Shown piece by piece: positions 1-6,582 of a stretch of DNA of 7,798 nucleotides; position 1 is the first letter of the stretch, and every line of letters begins with the position of its first letter. Under the pieces are notes generated by a model, which was not told where the DNA came from, made no database searches, and saw only the letters and a list, made by a program, of their open reading frames with translations. Source of the stretch: Clostridiaceae bacterium (lineage in GTDB: Bacteria > Bacillota > Clostridia > DSM-8532); contig JANYKF010000394.1 of assembly GCA_025361665.1 (NCBI GenBank), positions 1 to 7,798 on the forward strand. Reading direction: 5' to 3'. Made by a program: the position numbers and the translations under genes.

Positions 1-1642
1 TCTCATGCGATTTGCGCTTCGGCTTCCCGGCATCTTCCCGGTAGATGGCCGCCGCACGTTTGCGGATGACCTCCGAATCGCCATGATGGTAGGGCTGCCC
101 GCCTCCGCCAATGCATCCGCCAGGGCAGGCCATGATTTCGATGGCGTGATAATTCGCTTCGCCGCGCCGGATGGCTTCCAGGAGTTTTCGGGCATTGCCG
201 AGGCCATGGGCCACGCCGATCTTCACATCCAGATCACCCACCCTGACGGTGGCTTCCCGAATCCCGTCGAATCCGCGCAATGCATGGAAATCCACCTGTT
301 CCAGCGTTTCGCCCGTCAGCCACTCGTAGGCGGTGCGGAGCGCAGCCTCGATGACACCACCCGTGGTCCCGAAAATCACGGAAGCCCCGGTCGATTCTCC
401 CAGAGGGGCGTCAAACTCGCCGTCTTCCAGATCGGTGAAGTTGATGCCGGACTCCCGGATCATCATGCCCAGTTCGCGGGTTGTGAGGACGAAGTCGACG
501 TTCGAGACGCCCTCTCCCGTCAGTTCCGGCCTGGCTGATTCATACTTTTTCGCGAGGCATGGCATCACGGACACGACGACCATTTTGGCTGGATCGATGT
601 TGAATTTCCTGGCATAGTAGGTCTTCGCAACGGCGCCGAACATCTCGTGCGGCGATTTGCAGGTGGATGGAATGTCGAGGAGGTCCTGGAACTGGTGCTC
701 GAAGAACTTCACCCACGCAGGGCAGCAGCTGGTGAGGATGGGCAGCCGGCCGCCATTCCGGAGACGGTGCACAAACTCGGATGCCTCCTCGATGATGGTG
801 AGGTCGGCGCCGAAATCGGTGTCGAATACGCGGTCAAACCCCATCATCCGCAGCGCCGACGCCATCCTGCCCGTGACGATCGTTCCGGGTTCCATGCCGA
901 ACTCCTCGCCCAGCGCGACGCGGACAGCCGGCGCAGTCTGCACGACGACATACTTGCCCTCGTTGTTGATGGCGTCCCACACCTCCCGGATACTGCTGAT
1001 TTCCGTCAAGGCGGCGGTCGGACACACGGCCACGCATTGGCCGCAGAACGTGCACATGGTTTCACTCATCGGCAGTCCGAACGCGGGGGAGACAACGGTT
1101 TCGAACCCGCGATCCACCGCGGAGAGGATGCCGCAGGTCTGCACTTCATTGCACATGGTCTCGCACCGGCGGCATAGGATGCATTTGTCCAGGTTGCGGT
1201 GGATGGATTTGCTGGAAATGTCTTCGGCATACGTGGACATGGCACCCTTGTACTTGAGTTTCCCGCGCACGCCCAGATAGGCCGCCAGCTTCTGCAGGTC
1301 GCATGTCTGGTTTTTTTCGCAGATCAGGCAGTCGGCCGGATGATCGGACAACAGAAGCTCCACGGACGTACGTCTGGCTTTCACGGCCCGGGGCGTGTTC
1401 GTGCGGATAACCATGCCGTCAGTCACTTTCGTGGCGCAGGACGGCGCCAGGTTGCGGCGGCCTTCCACTTCCACCATGCAGACGCGGCAGGAGGCGACAT
1501 GGTTGACCGCCTTCAATTCACCGAGATCCATGTGGCAGAGGGTAGGGATGTTCACCTGCGCTTCGCGTGCAGCTTCGAGGATCGTATAGTAGTCCGGGAC
1601 GGTATATTCCGCGTTGTTGATCCGTATCGTCACCAGTCTCAT
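1..1642 (-). CDS. hydA: [FeFe] hydrogenase catalytic subunit, HydA of a HydABC-type NAD-linked enzyme (C-terminus cut by window edge)
   Basis: This is the catalytic subunit of a cytoplasmic [FeFe] hydrogenase that makes or consumes H2 at the H-cluster. The frame stays open for 547 codons from the ATG at 1642 to the window edge. An N-terminal [2Fe-2S] domain has C36, C52, C55 and C69. A His-ligated [4Fe-4S] site follows in HPADCLICEKNQTC, then two [4Fe-4S] ferredoxin motifs (CILCRRCETMC and CTFCGQCVAVC). All three H-cluster signatures are present: TSCCPAW at 304-310, MPCLAKKYE at 360-368, and MACPGGCIGGGGQP from 504, which supplies C506 and C510. The last visible residues, KRKSHE, are where relatives continue into the SHENP tail, so only a few tens of residues should be missing. 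An AGGAGGG ribosome binding site (1649-1655) overlaps the hydB stop and sits 6 bases before the start, which fixes it. As last visible gene of the hydCBA operon, it should receive electrons through HydB. The gap between C36 and C52 is longer than in Clostridium pasteurianus hydrogenase I. Family assignment is very secure; electron bifurcation is inferred from the partner genes. Confidence 0.97.
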   Translation of the reverse strand, partial: MRLVTIRINNAEYTVPDYYTILEAAREAQVNIPTLCHMDLGELKAVNHVASCRVCMVEVEGRRNLAPSCATKVTDGMVIRTNTPRAVKARRTSVELLLSDHPADCLICEKNQTCDLQKLAAYLGVRGKLKYKGAMSTYAEDISSKSIHRNLDKCILCRRCETMCNEVQTCGILSAVDRGFETVVSPAFGLPMSETMCTFCGQCVAVCPTAALTEISSIREVWDAINNEGKYVVVQTAPAVRVALGEEFGMEPGTIVTGRMASALRMMGFDRVFDTDFGADLTIIEEASEFVHRLRNGGRLPILTSCCPAWVKFFEHQFQDLLDIPSTCKSPHEMFGAVAKTYYARKFNIDPAKMVVVSVMPCLAKKYESARPELTGEGVSNVDFVLTTRELGMMIRESGINFTDLEDGEFDAPLGESTGASVIFGTTGGVIEAALRTAYEWLTGETLEQVDFHALRGFDGIREATVRVGDLDVKIGVAHGLGNARKLLEAIRRGEANYHAIEIMACPGGCIGGGGQPYHHGDSEVIRKRAAAIYREDAGKPKRKSHE

Positions 1643-1653
1643 GGCGTTCCCTC

Positions 1654-3447
1654 CTATTTCTTGGAAATGGCACCGAACTTGCAGGCCTTGAGGCAAGCGC
1701 CGCACTTGATGCACCGGGCCTGGTCGATTTCATGCACCTTCTTAACCTCGCCGGAAATGCAGCTGGCCGGGCAGACGCGCTTGCAGGCCGTGCAGCCGAT
1801 GCACTTGCCGGGCAGTATGTAATAGGACAGAAGGGCCGTGCAGACGCCGGCGGGGCATTTCTTGTCCACGACATGCGCCAGATATTCGTCCCAGAAATAT
1901 TTCATCGTGGACAGCACGGGATTCGGGGATGTCTGCCCCAATCCGCAGAGGGCCGTATCCTTGATGATGGCGCCGAGTTCCTTCAGGTTGTCCAGATCCG
2001 CCATCGTGCCCTTGCCCTCGGTGATGCGCGTCAGCGCCTCATGGAGGCGCTTGTTGCCAACCCGGCACGGAGTGCACTTTCCGCACGACTCATCGCAGGT
2101 GAATTCCAGATAGAACTTCGCGACATTGACCATGCAGTCGTCTTCATCCAGGACAATCATGCCGCCGGAACCCATCATCGAGCCGATGCACGTCAGGTTC
2201 TCGTAGTCCATGGGCGTATCGAGGGCCGAAGCGGGGATGCAGCCGCCGGATGGCCCTCCGGTCTGGACGGATTTGAATTTCTTGCCATCCCTGATGCCTC
2301 CGCCGATGTCGAAGATGATCTCGCGCAGCCGTATGCCCATGGGCACTTCCACCAGGCCTACATTGTTGATCTTGCCGGCCAAAGCGAAGACTTTCGTTCC
2401 CTTGCTTTTTTCCGAACCGATGGACGCGAACCATTCCGCCCCCTTGAGGATGATGGGCGGGACATTTGCGAAGGTTTCCACATTGTTGACGCAGGTCGGC
2501 TTGCCCCAGAGACCGCTTTCGGCAGGAAACGGCGGCTTGTTGGTGGGTTCTCCGCGTTCACCCTCGATGGAATGGATGAGGGCGGTTTCCTCTCCGCAGA
2601 CAAAAGCGCCTGCGCCGAACTTGATGGCGATGTCGAAGGAAAAGCCGGTTCCGAAGATGCGTTCGCCCAGCAAGCCCATCTGCTGCGCCTGGGCAATGGC
2701 GATTTCCAGCCGGTGAACCGCCAGCGGGTACTCGGCGCGGATATAGATGTAACCGAACCTGGCCCCGGTCGCATAGCCTGCGATGGCCATCGATTCCAGC
2801 ACGCTGTGCGGATCCCCCTCCAGGATGGATCGATCCATGAATGCGCCGGGATCTCCTTCGTCGGCATTGCAGATGATATATTTCACATCGGCCCTGTTCC
2901 GCGCAGCCGCTTCCCATTTCAGGCCGGTGGGGAATCCGCCGCCGCCGCGGCCGCGAAGGCCGCTCTTTTTCATGAGGGTGACGAGGGCTTCCGGCGTCAT
3001 CTCCGTCAGCACTTTGCCCAACGCCTGGTACCCATCCACTGATATGTATTCCTCAATGTCTTCCGGGTTGATGAAACCGCAGTTGCGGAGGGCGATGCGC
3101 AGCTGTTTCTTGTAAAATGGCATTTCCCCGTGGCTGGAAACCTTGCCCTTCTGCTCCGGCTCCACATAAAGCAGACGGTCGACGGGCCTTCCCTTTAACA
3201 CATGCTCGCTGACGATTTCCTCGGCATCGGACGGCTTCACTTCGACATAAAAGACATTGTCCGGCAGAACCTTGACAATGGGTCCCTTTTCGCAGAAACC
3301 AAAGCATCCGGTGATCACCACCTGAACCTCGCGCCCCATTCCGGCTGTCATCACAAGTGCCTGCAGGTTCTCCGCCAGCAGCTTGCTTTCCGAGGCCCGG
3401 CAGCCGGTGCCGCCGCAGACCAGGAGATGCATTCTGTATGCGCTCAT
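1654..3447 (-). CDS. hydB: HydB, NuoF-like flavoprotein subunit of the NAD-linked [FeFe] hydrogenase
   Basis: HydB is the NAD(H)- and FMN-binding subunit where HydABC enzymes exchange electrons between NADH, ferredoxin and the hydrogenase. The 597-residue protein has four parts. First comes a thioredoxin-like [2Fe-2S] domain with C11, C16, C48 and C52 (C-x4-C and C-x3-C). Next is the NuoF core, with the glycine-rich FMN loop GLRGRGGGGFPTG near 163-175 and the dinucleotide region around EGDPGAFMDR (197-206). The NuoF [4Fe-4S] site follows, in ESCGKCTPC (C455, C458, C461) plus C501. The C-terminal domain carries two [4Fe-4S] ferredoxin motifs, at C549-C559 and C579-C589. This domain set separates HydB from plain respiratory NuoF. 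C531 and C536 (CPAGVC) are extra cysteines before the ferredoxin domain. The ATG at 3447 is preceded by GGGAGGAAAT. The gene starts 95 bases after the upstream [2Fe-2S] gene and ends 11 bases before hydA, with which it is surely co-transcribed. Confidence 0.96.
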   Translation of the reverse strand: MSAYRMHLLVCGGTGCRASESKLLAENLQALVMTAGMGREVQVVITGCFGFCEKGPIVKVLPDNVFYVEVKPSDAEEIVSEHVLKGRPVDRLLYVEPEQKGKVSSHGEMPFYKKQLRIALRNCGFINPEDIEEYISVDGYQALGKVLTEMTPEALVTLMKKSGLRGRGGGGFPTGLKWEAAARNRADVKYIICNADEGDPGAFMDRSILEGDPHSVLESMAIAGYATGARFGYIYIRAEYPLAVHRLEIAIAQAQQMGLLGERIFGTGFSFDIAIKFGAGAFVCGEETALIHSIEGERGEPTNKPPFPAESGLWGKPTCVNNVETFANVPPIILKGAEWFASIGSEKSKGTKVFALAGKINNVGLVEVPMGIRLREIIFDIGGGIRDGKKFKSVQTGGPSGGCIPASALDTPMDYENLTCIGSMMGSGGMIVLDEDDCMVNVAKFYLEFTCDESCGKCTPCRVGNKRLHEALTRITEGKGTMADLDNLKELGAIIKDTALCGLGQTSPNPVLSTMKYFWDEYLAHVVDKKCPAGVCTALLSYYILPGKCIGCTACKRVCPASCISGEVKKVHEIDQARCIKCGACLKACKFGAISKK

Positions 3448-3542
3448 TGTATTTCCTCCCTATGGTGGGTCGGTCTTATGAATAGATGGATCGGCCGCAT
3501 GTGCTGCCGCATATTCCGCTGACAAGATTCGGCATCCGCACC

Positions 3543-3932
3543 CTATACGGTTTCGAAAGGCCGTCCGATGATCAGGTTCTGGACGAGTTCACCGCTGCGG
3601 ATATGCTTCCTGATGATGTCCCGGGCGGTTTCCGGAGTGACGTTGCCGTACAGGATGGGCTCTTCGCCCGGAACGCGCACCTCCACGGTGGGTTCCGAGT
3701 GGCAGGCGCCCATGCAGCCGGACTGGACAAAGGTGACACGGGCCAGGTCCAGCAGCCTGGCTTCATCCACCATGGCCGAGAAGACGGGACGCGCGCCGGC
3801 GGCGATGCCGCAGGTAGCCATGCCGACGATGACACGGGTATTGCTCTTGATTTCACCGGACGCGCGGACATTGATGTCTGTCTTGAGCTTGTCCCGAAGG
3901 GCTTTGAGTTCATCCAGCGACTTGATGCCCAT
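3543..3932 (-). CDS. Thioredoxin-like (2Fe-2S) ferredoxin family protein encoded within the hydrogenase operon
   Basis: This 129-residue protein is a stand-alone version of the thioredoxin-fold [2Fe-2S] domain seen at the N-terminus of HydB and in HydC. It probably carries or passes electrons around the hydrogenase, but its exact partner is unknown. Visible motifs are MATCGIAAGA (C41) and GCMGACHSEP (C73, C77). There are only three cysteines in all. HydC and HydB have C-x4-C in the first motif, but here the second cysteine is replaced within CGIAAGA. From memory this CGIAAGA form is typical of the small proteins found in clostridial hydrogenase operons, so it is not obviously decay. It may bind a cluster with a non-cysteine fourth ligand, or none at all. 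The ATG at 3932 lies 3 bases after the hydC stop. Its GGAGG (3941-3945) is inside the end of hydC, which suggests coupled translation. The 95-base gap to hydB holds no clear terminator. Confidence 0.92.
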   Translation of the reverse strand: MGIKSLDELKALRDKLKTDINVRASGEIKSNTRVIVGMATCGIAAGARPVFSAMVDEARLLDLARVTFVQSGCMGACHSEPTVEVRVPGEEPILYGNVTPETARDIIRKHIRSGELVQNLIIGRPFETV

Positions 3933-3935
3933 GAC

Positions 3936-4418
3936 CTATACCTCCGCGTATTCCTTGACGATGCCGGTGACCTCACCGGTCTTGACCCGTCCGTACACCT
4001 TGCCGTCGACCATGATGACCGGCGCCAGCCCACAGGCACCCACGCATCGGAGCGCATCGATGGTGAACCGGCCGTCCGGGGTCGTCTGGCCGGACTTGAT
4101 CCCGAGGTGGTTTTCCAGTTCCTTCAGGATGCCCTCGGCGCCGCGTACAAAGCAGGCCGTTCCCGTGCAGACATTGATGATATGGTCTCCACGCGGCTCT
4201 TCGGTGAAGTAGGAGTAAAACGAGACTACCCCGTATACTTTTGCCGCCGTCAGGTTCAGACTTCTCGCCACATGAAGCTGCACCTCCTTCGGGAGGTATC
4301 CGAAAATCCCCTGTGCCCTGTGCAGCACGGAGATCAGCATGCCATGCTTTTCCGGCAATGTGTCCACATAGCTGTCCAGTTCCCTGAATTTCTCTTCGGT
4401 CAATGCATTCTTACACAT
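3936..4418 (-). CDS. hydC: HydC, NuoE-like [2Fe-2S] subunit of the NAD-linked [FeFe] hydrogenase
   Basis: HydC is the small thioredoxin-fold [2Fe-2S] subunit that pairs with HydB, as NuoE pairs with NuoF in complex I. The 160-residue length is normal for the family. The N-terminal helical part includes LISVLHRAQGIFGYLP, a typical NuoE segment, and VYGVVSFYSYF. The cluster ligands are C84 and C89 in CTGTACFVRGA, and C125 and C129 in CVGACGLAPV, all four intact. The ATG at 4418 is the natural start for the family. Its ribosome binding site is modest: AAAGG about 12 bases upstream, longer than ideal. It is the first gene of the hydrogenase group. The 225 bases between it and apbE hold no visible terminator, so transcription may start there or continue from apbE. 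The order hydC, hydB, hydA matches that known from Thermotoga maritima, with one small gene inserted here. Confidence 0.95.
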   Translation of the reverse strand: MCKNALTEEKFRELDSYVDTLPEKHGMLISVLHRAQGIFGYLPKEVQLHVARSLNLTAAKVYGVVSFYSYFTEEPRGDHIINVCTGTACFVRGAEGILKELENHLGIKSGQTTPDGRFTIDALRCVGACGLAPVIMVDGKVYGRVKTGEVTGIVKEYAEV

Positions 4419-4583
4419 CGGTCACATCAGCCTTTCTTCGTGAATTCCGTAACAATCATCACGGAAGACATCCGGACCTCTTTGTCATTCACGGTGAGAA
4501 CAATCCCGAAACGACTGCCGGAAGCAACATACTCACTGCTTACAGCACTAGTACCACTCCAGGGCCGGTTTACACAACTTTGC

Positions 4584-4691
4584 CGGGTGCTATTTGTTCG
4601 TGGTGCCTCCGAGCGTTTCCAGCGCCCCTTCATGCCACGGGTGCTATTTGTTCGTGGCGCCCCCAAGCGTTTTCAGCACGGCTTTCATGCC
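4584..4691 (-). repeat. Tandem duplication of the last ~54 bases of apbE
   Basis: The final 54 bases of the apbE region, including the stop codon (4638-4691), are repeated directly downstream at 4584-4636. By hand alignment about 45 of 54 positions match, with one single-base gap. The last 20 bases, ending in the TAG and CACCCG, are identical. The second copy remains in the apbE reading frame and would read ALETLGGTTNK then stop, against VLKTLGGATNK then stop in the gene. Several differences fall at third codon positions (CTT/CTC, GGG/GGA). This points to an old duplication or to recombination with a diverged apbE allele, rather than a recent slip. Confidence 0.85.
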
Positions 4692-5768
4692 GTCTGTCGC
4701 AACCAGCGTGCCATCGGGAAGAACCCACAATACGTCGACACCGGCGGCTGCCGCCGCTTTTTTTCCCTCTTCCAGCGGGAGCAGGAACAAGGTGGTGGAA
4801 TAAAAGTCCGCCAGTCCTGAATCCGGTGTGAGGACCGAGACCGACCGGAAGAAATTGGCGGGCATCAGGGTGCTCGGATCAATCAGGTGGTGATAGGTCT
4901 TCCCGGCCACGACATACGTGCGCTGATAATCCCCGCTCGTGACAACCGATTCGTCGTTCACATAGGCGATATCCAGCGGAGGATCGTCGGGATTGAGGGC
5001 ATTGCCATCGGGATTCTGGATGCCGATGCCCCATTTGGCGCGAATTCCGTCTTTGGGCGCGCCGACTGCGATGATGTTGCCTCCCCCGCTGATGACGAAA
5101 GACCCGTATCCGGCAGCTTTCAGATCATCCGCCACGATTTGGCAGGCAAATCCTTTTGCGACGGCACCGACATCCAGCGACATGCCGGTTTTCGCCAGGA
5201 AAACGGTTCCGGCCGCATCATCCACGATGACATCCTTCAGATTGCAGAGGGAGGATGCCTTCTTCAGCGCTGCCACATCCGGCAGCGCTGCCGCATCGGG
5301 GAAATCCAGGCCCGCCGTGCGTGCATCGTGCCACAGGGCGAGGACGGGTCCCAGGGCGATGTTGCAGACGCCGGGCGACTTGTCGTGCCACGCGATCGAG
5401 GACCTCACCAGATCCATGATTTCCTTGCCGACCTTCACCGGCGCGACGCCTGCCTGGCGGTTGATCGTCATGATGTTGCTGATGCCCTCATATTCATGAT
5501 AGATGTCATATTGCCGGTTGAGTTCCTCGAAGCGCGCCTGGCCCTTCCTGGCCATGACCTCGAAGGCGGCCTTGTTTTCCGCATACCCCATGAACTGGAT
5601 GAGGGTGTCGAAGGAACCCAGGAATTCATATGAATACTTGGTGAGGGCTGGTTTCCCATTGCCGCAGCCCGCCAGCCCAAGGGAAATCAACAGCATCAGG
5701 ACCATGACGCGGAGCATGCCGGCCGGATTCCGTCCCGTTCGGCGCACATGAGCTTGAAAAACCATCAT
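4644..5768 (-). CDS. apbE: ApbE family FAD:protein FMN transferase, lipoprotein
   Basis: ApbE enzymes take FMN from FAD and attach it covalently to a threonine or serine of target proteins, usually outside the cytoplasmic membrane. The 374-residue protein starts with a basic stretch and a hydrophobic segment ending in the lipobox LAGC (lipid-anchored C35), so it should be anchored on the outer face of the membrane. Catalytic-domain signatures are DVGAVAKGFA (199-208), SGGGNI (227-232), HHLIDP (293-298) and LADFYSTTLF (319-328). In the last, D321 and T325 match the metal-binding Asp and Thr of Treponema Ftp. Length is normal. The start could be M1 or the adjacent M2; GGAAAGG (5774-5780) serves both. 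M18 is a possible shorter start that keeps the signal peptide. A terminator and three 41-bp repeats lie upstream, so it probably has its own promoter. The likely substrate is the lipoprotein gene just upstream or a protein outside the window. Its 3' end is duplicated downstream. Confidence 0.95.
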   Translation of the reverse strand: MMVFQAHVRRTGRNPAGMLRVMVLMLLISLGLAGCGNGKPALTKYSYEFLGSFDTLIQFMGYAENKAAFEVMARKGQARFEELNRQYDIYHEYEGISNIMTINRQAGVAPVKVGKEIMDLVRSSIAWHDKSPGVCNIALGPVLALWHDARTAGLDFPDAAALPDVAALKKASSLCNLKDVIVDDAAGTVFLAKTGMSLDVGAVAKGFACQIVADDLKAAGYGSFVISGGGNIIAVGAPKDGIRAKWGIGIQNPDGNALNPDDPPLDIAYVNDESVVTSGDYQRTYVVAGKTYHHLIDPSTLMPANFFRSVSVLTPDSGLADFYSTTLFLLPLEEGKKAAAAAGVDVLWVLPDGTLVATDGMKAVLKTLGGATNK

Positions 5769-5833
5769 GTCAACCTTTCCGGTCTTGTCTGACAGCCGTT
5801 CTGCGGTTCCTTACCGTAACGACGTGTTCCTTC

Positions 5834-5956
5834 CGATCCTACCTCAGATGTTCGATTCGTGTGCAAAACCTCGACGATCCTACCTCAGATGTTCAATTCG
5901 TGTGCAAAACCTCGACGATCCTACCTCAGATGCTCGATTCGTGTGCAAAAACCCGA
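5834..5956. repeat. Three tandem copies of a 41-bp repeat upstream of apbE
   Basis: Three direct, head-to-tail copies start at 5834, 5875 and 5916, each beginning CGATCCTACCTCAGATG on the plus strand. Copies 1 and 2 differ at one base. Copy 3 differs at one internal base and then diverges after about 35 bases. The unit is not a multiple of three and there are no spacers, so neither coding repeats nor a CRISPR array fits. The array lies between the terminator of the upstream operon and the apbE start, where regulatory sites would be expected. On the minus strand each copy holds TGCACA and TAGGAT 18 bases apart, a weak match to -35 and -10 boxes. They could be repeated regulator sites or repeated weak promoters; function is unknown. 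Confidence 0.9.
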
Positions 5957-5975
5957 AAATGTTCAAATACATGAA

Positions 5976-6001
5976 ACCTGCCGTGGGTATCCACGGCAGG
6001 T
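5976..6001 (-). terminator. Hairpin terminator after the FMN-type lipoprotein gene
   Basis: A perfect 11-bp inverted repeat (ACCTGCCGTGG and CCACGGCAGGT) encloses a 4-base loop. It begins 23 bases after the stop codon of the lipoprotein gene. On the minus strand it is followed by a moderately T-rich tract (TTTCATGTATTTG). The plus-strand side is not T-rich, so it most likely ends transcription of the polyprenyl synthase and lipoprotein genes. The T-tract is interrupted, so termination may be incomplete. Confidence 0.8.
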
Positions 6002-6024
6002 CATGCACTTCGGGGAATGGATTC

Positions 6025-6567
6025 CTACTTGGCGTTGGCGATGGCCTTCACGACGACTTTCTGGAAATCTCCCACGGAGATGGTGACCTTGGAAGTCAAG
6101 TCGGTCTCAGCCGGGATACCGGGGGTGCCATCGACTTCCTTCACTTTCATGTTGCTGATCTGATCCGTTGTTTTACCAACCATCCATTTTTCAAGATCCG
6201 CGATTTCTTCAAACCAGTCGCGGCCGATCGAGGAGGCTTTACTCATGCCGTACGCTTTTCCAAGCTCTTTTTTGGTCGGCATTTCCTTTGTCTTGTCGGT
6301 GACAATCTTGCCGTCCTTGTCAAATTCAACTTTTACCTGGGACATGTCAATGGAGACCGACAGTACTTTCCCGCTTCCATCCACCGTAACGGCCGCCATG
6401 ATGGTCGCGGTCTGAGCGAACCCGTTTGCGTCAGGTGCAAGATCCTTCGACTTGGATATCGTCGTCAAAGAAGCCATTCCTGACTTCACGGATGTCGCGC
6501 CGCATCCGGTGAACGCGAACAGAAGTGCCAATGCGAGAACCAGAGCCAGAACCTTTTTCATTTTCAT
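6025..6567 (-). CDS. Lipoprotein resembling extracytoplasmic FMN-binding (PplA/Tpp15-like) proteins
   Basis: A 180-residue secreted lipoprotein: a KMKK start, a hydrophobic segment and the lipobox FTGC place lipidated C22 outside the membrane. The rest has the look of a single FMN_bind-like domain. An early strand pair (AAVTVDGSGKVLSVSID) leads into a middle region rich in Lys, Asp and Trp. The C-terminal stretch DLTSKVTISVGDF then runs into an alanine-rich helix. In classical family members this last part is Asp-x-x-Ser/Thr-Gly-Ala-Thr, where ApbE attaches FMN to the Thr. Here D156, S159 and T162 keep that spacing, but Gly-Ala is replaced by Lys-Val. It may be a flavin carrier with a degenerate site, or a related protein that is not flavinylated. 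It follows the polyprenyl synthase by 15 bases with a strong AGGAG, so the two form an operon, and apbE is next. The lipoprotein call is secure; the flavin role is inference. Confidence 0.7.
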   Translation of the reverse strand: MKMKKVLALVLALALLFAFTGCGATSVKSGMASLTTISKSKDLAPDANGFAQTATIMAAVTVDGSGKVLSVSIDMSQVKVEFDKDGKIVTDKTKEMPTKKELGKAYGMSKASSIGRDWFEEIADLEKWMVGKTTDQISNMKVKEVDGTPGIPAETDLTSKVTISVGDFQKVVVKAIANAK

Positions 6568-6582
6568 CTTTCCTTCTCCTTT

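Noticed and set aside
1732..3042. Long plus-strand open frame (436 codons) opposite hydB
   Set aside because: It is antisense to a gene with full domain and motif support. GC-rich codon bias alone opens this frame, and its product shows no recognisable motifs.
4419..4583. Rex-type operator controlling hydC
   Set aside because: Half-site-like TTGTTA and TTGTGT occur, but neither has a properly spaced inverted partner.
4427..4666. 79-codon minus-strand frame between apbE and hydC
   Set aside because: It overlaps the apbE end and runs through the duplicated segment in a different frame. Only its last 14 codons have a ribosome binding site, listed separately as a weak finding.
3486..4820. Long plus-strand open frame (444 codons) opposite the 2Fe-2S gene, hydC and the apbE end
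   Set aside because: It spans several well-supported minus-strand genes and the duplicated apbE end, has no recognisable domain, and is low-complexity shadow coding.
5834..5956. CRISPR array
   Set aside because: The three repeats are directly adjacent with no spacers and no cas genes nearby.
5767..6483. Plus-strand protein containing the repeats
   Set aside because: The 41-bp unit shifts frame at each copy, and the frame continues antisense to the lipoprotein gene.
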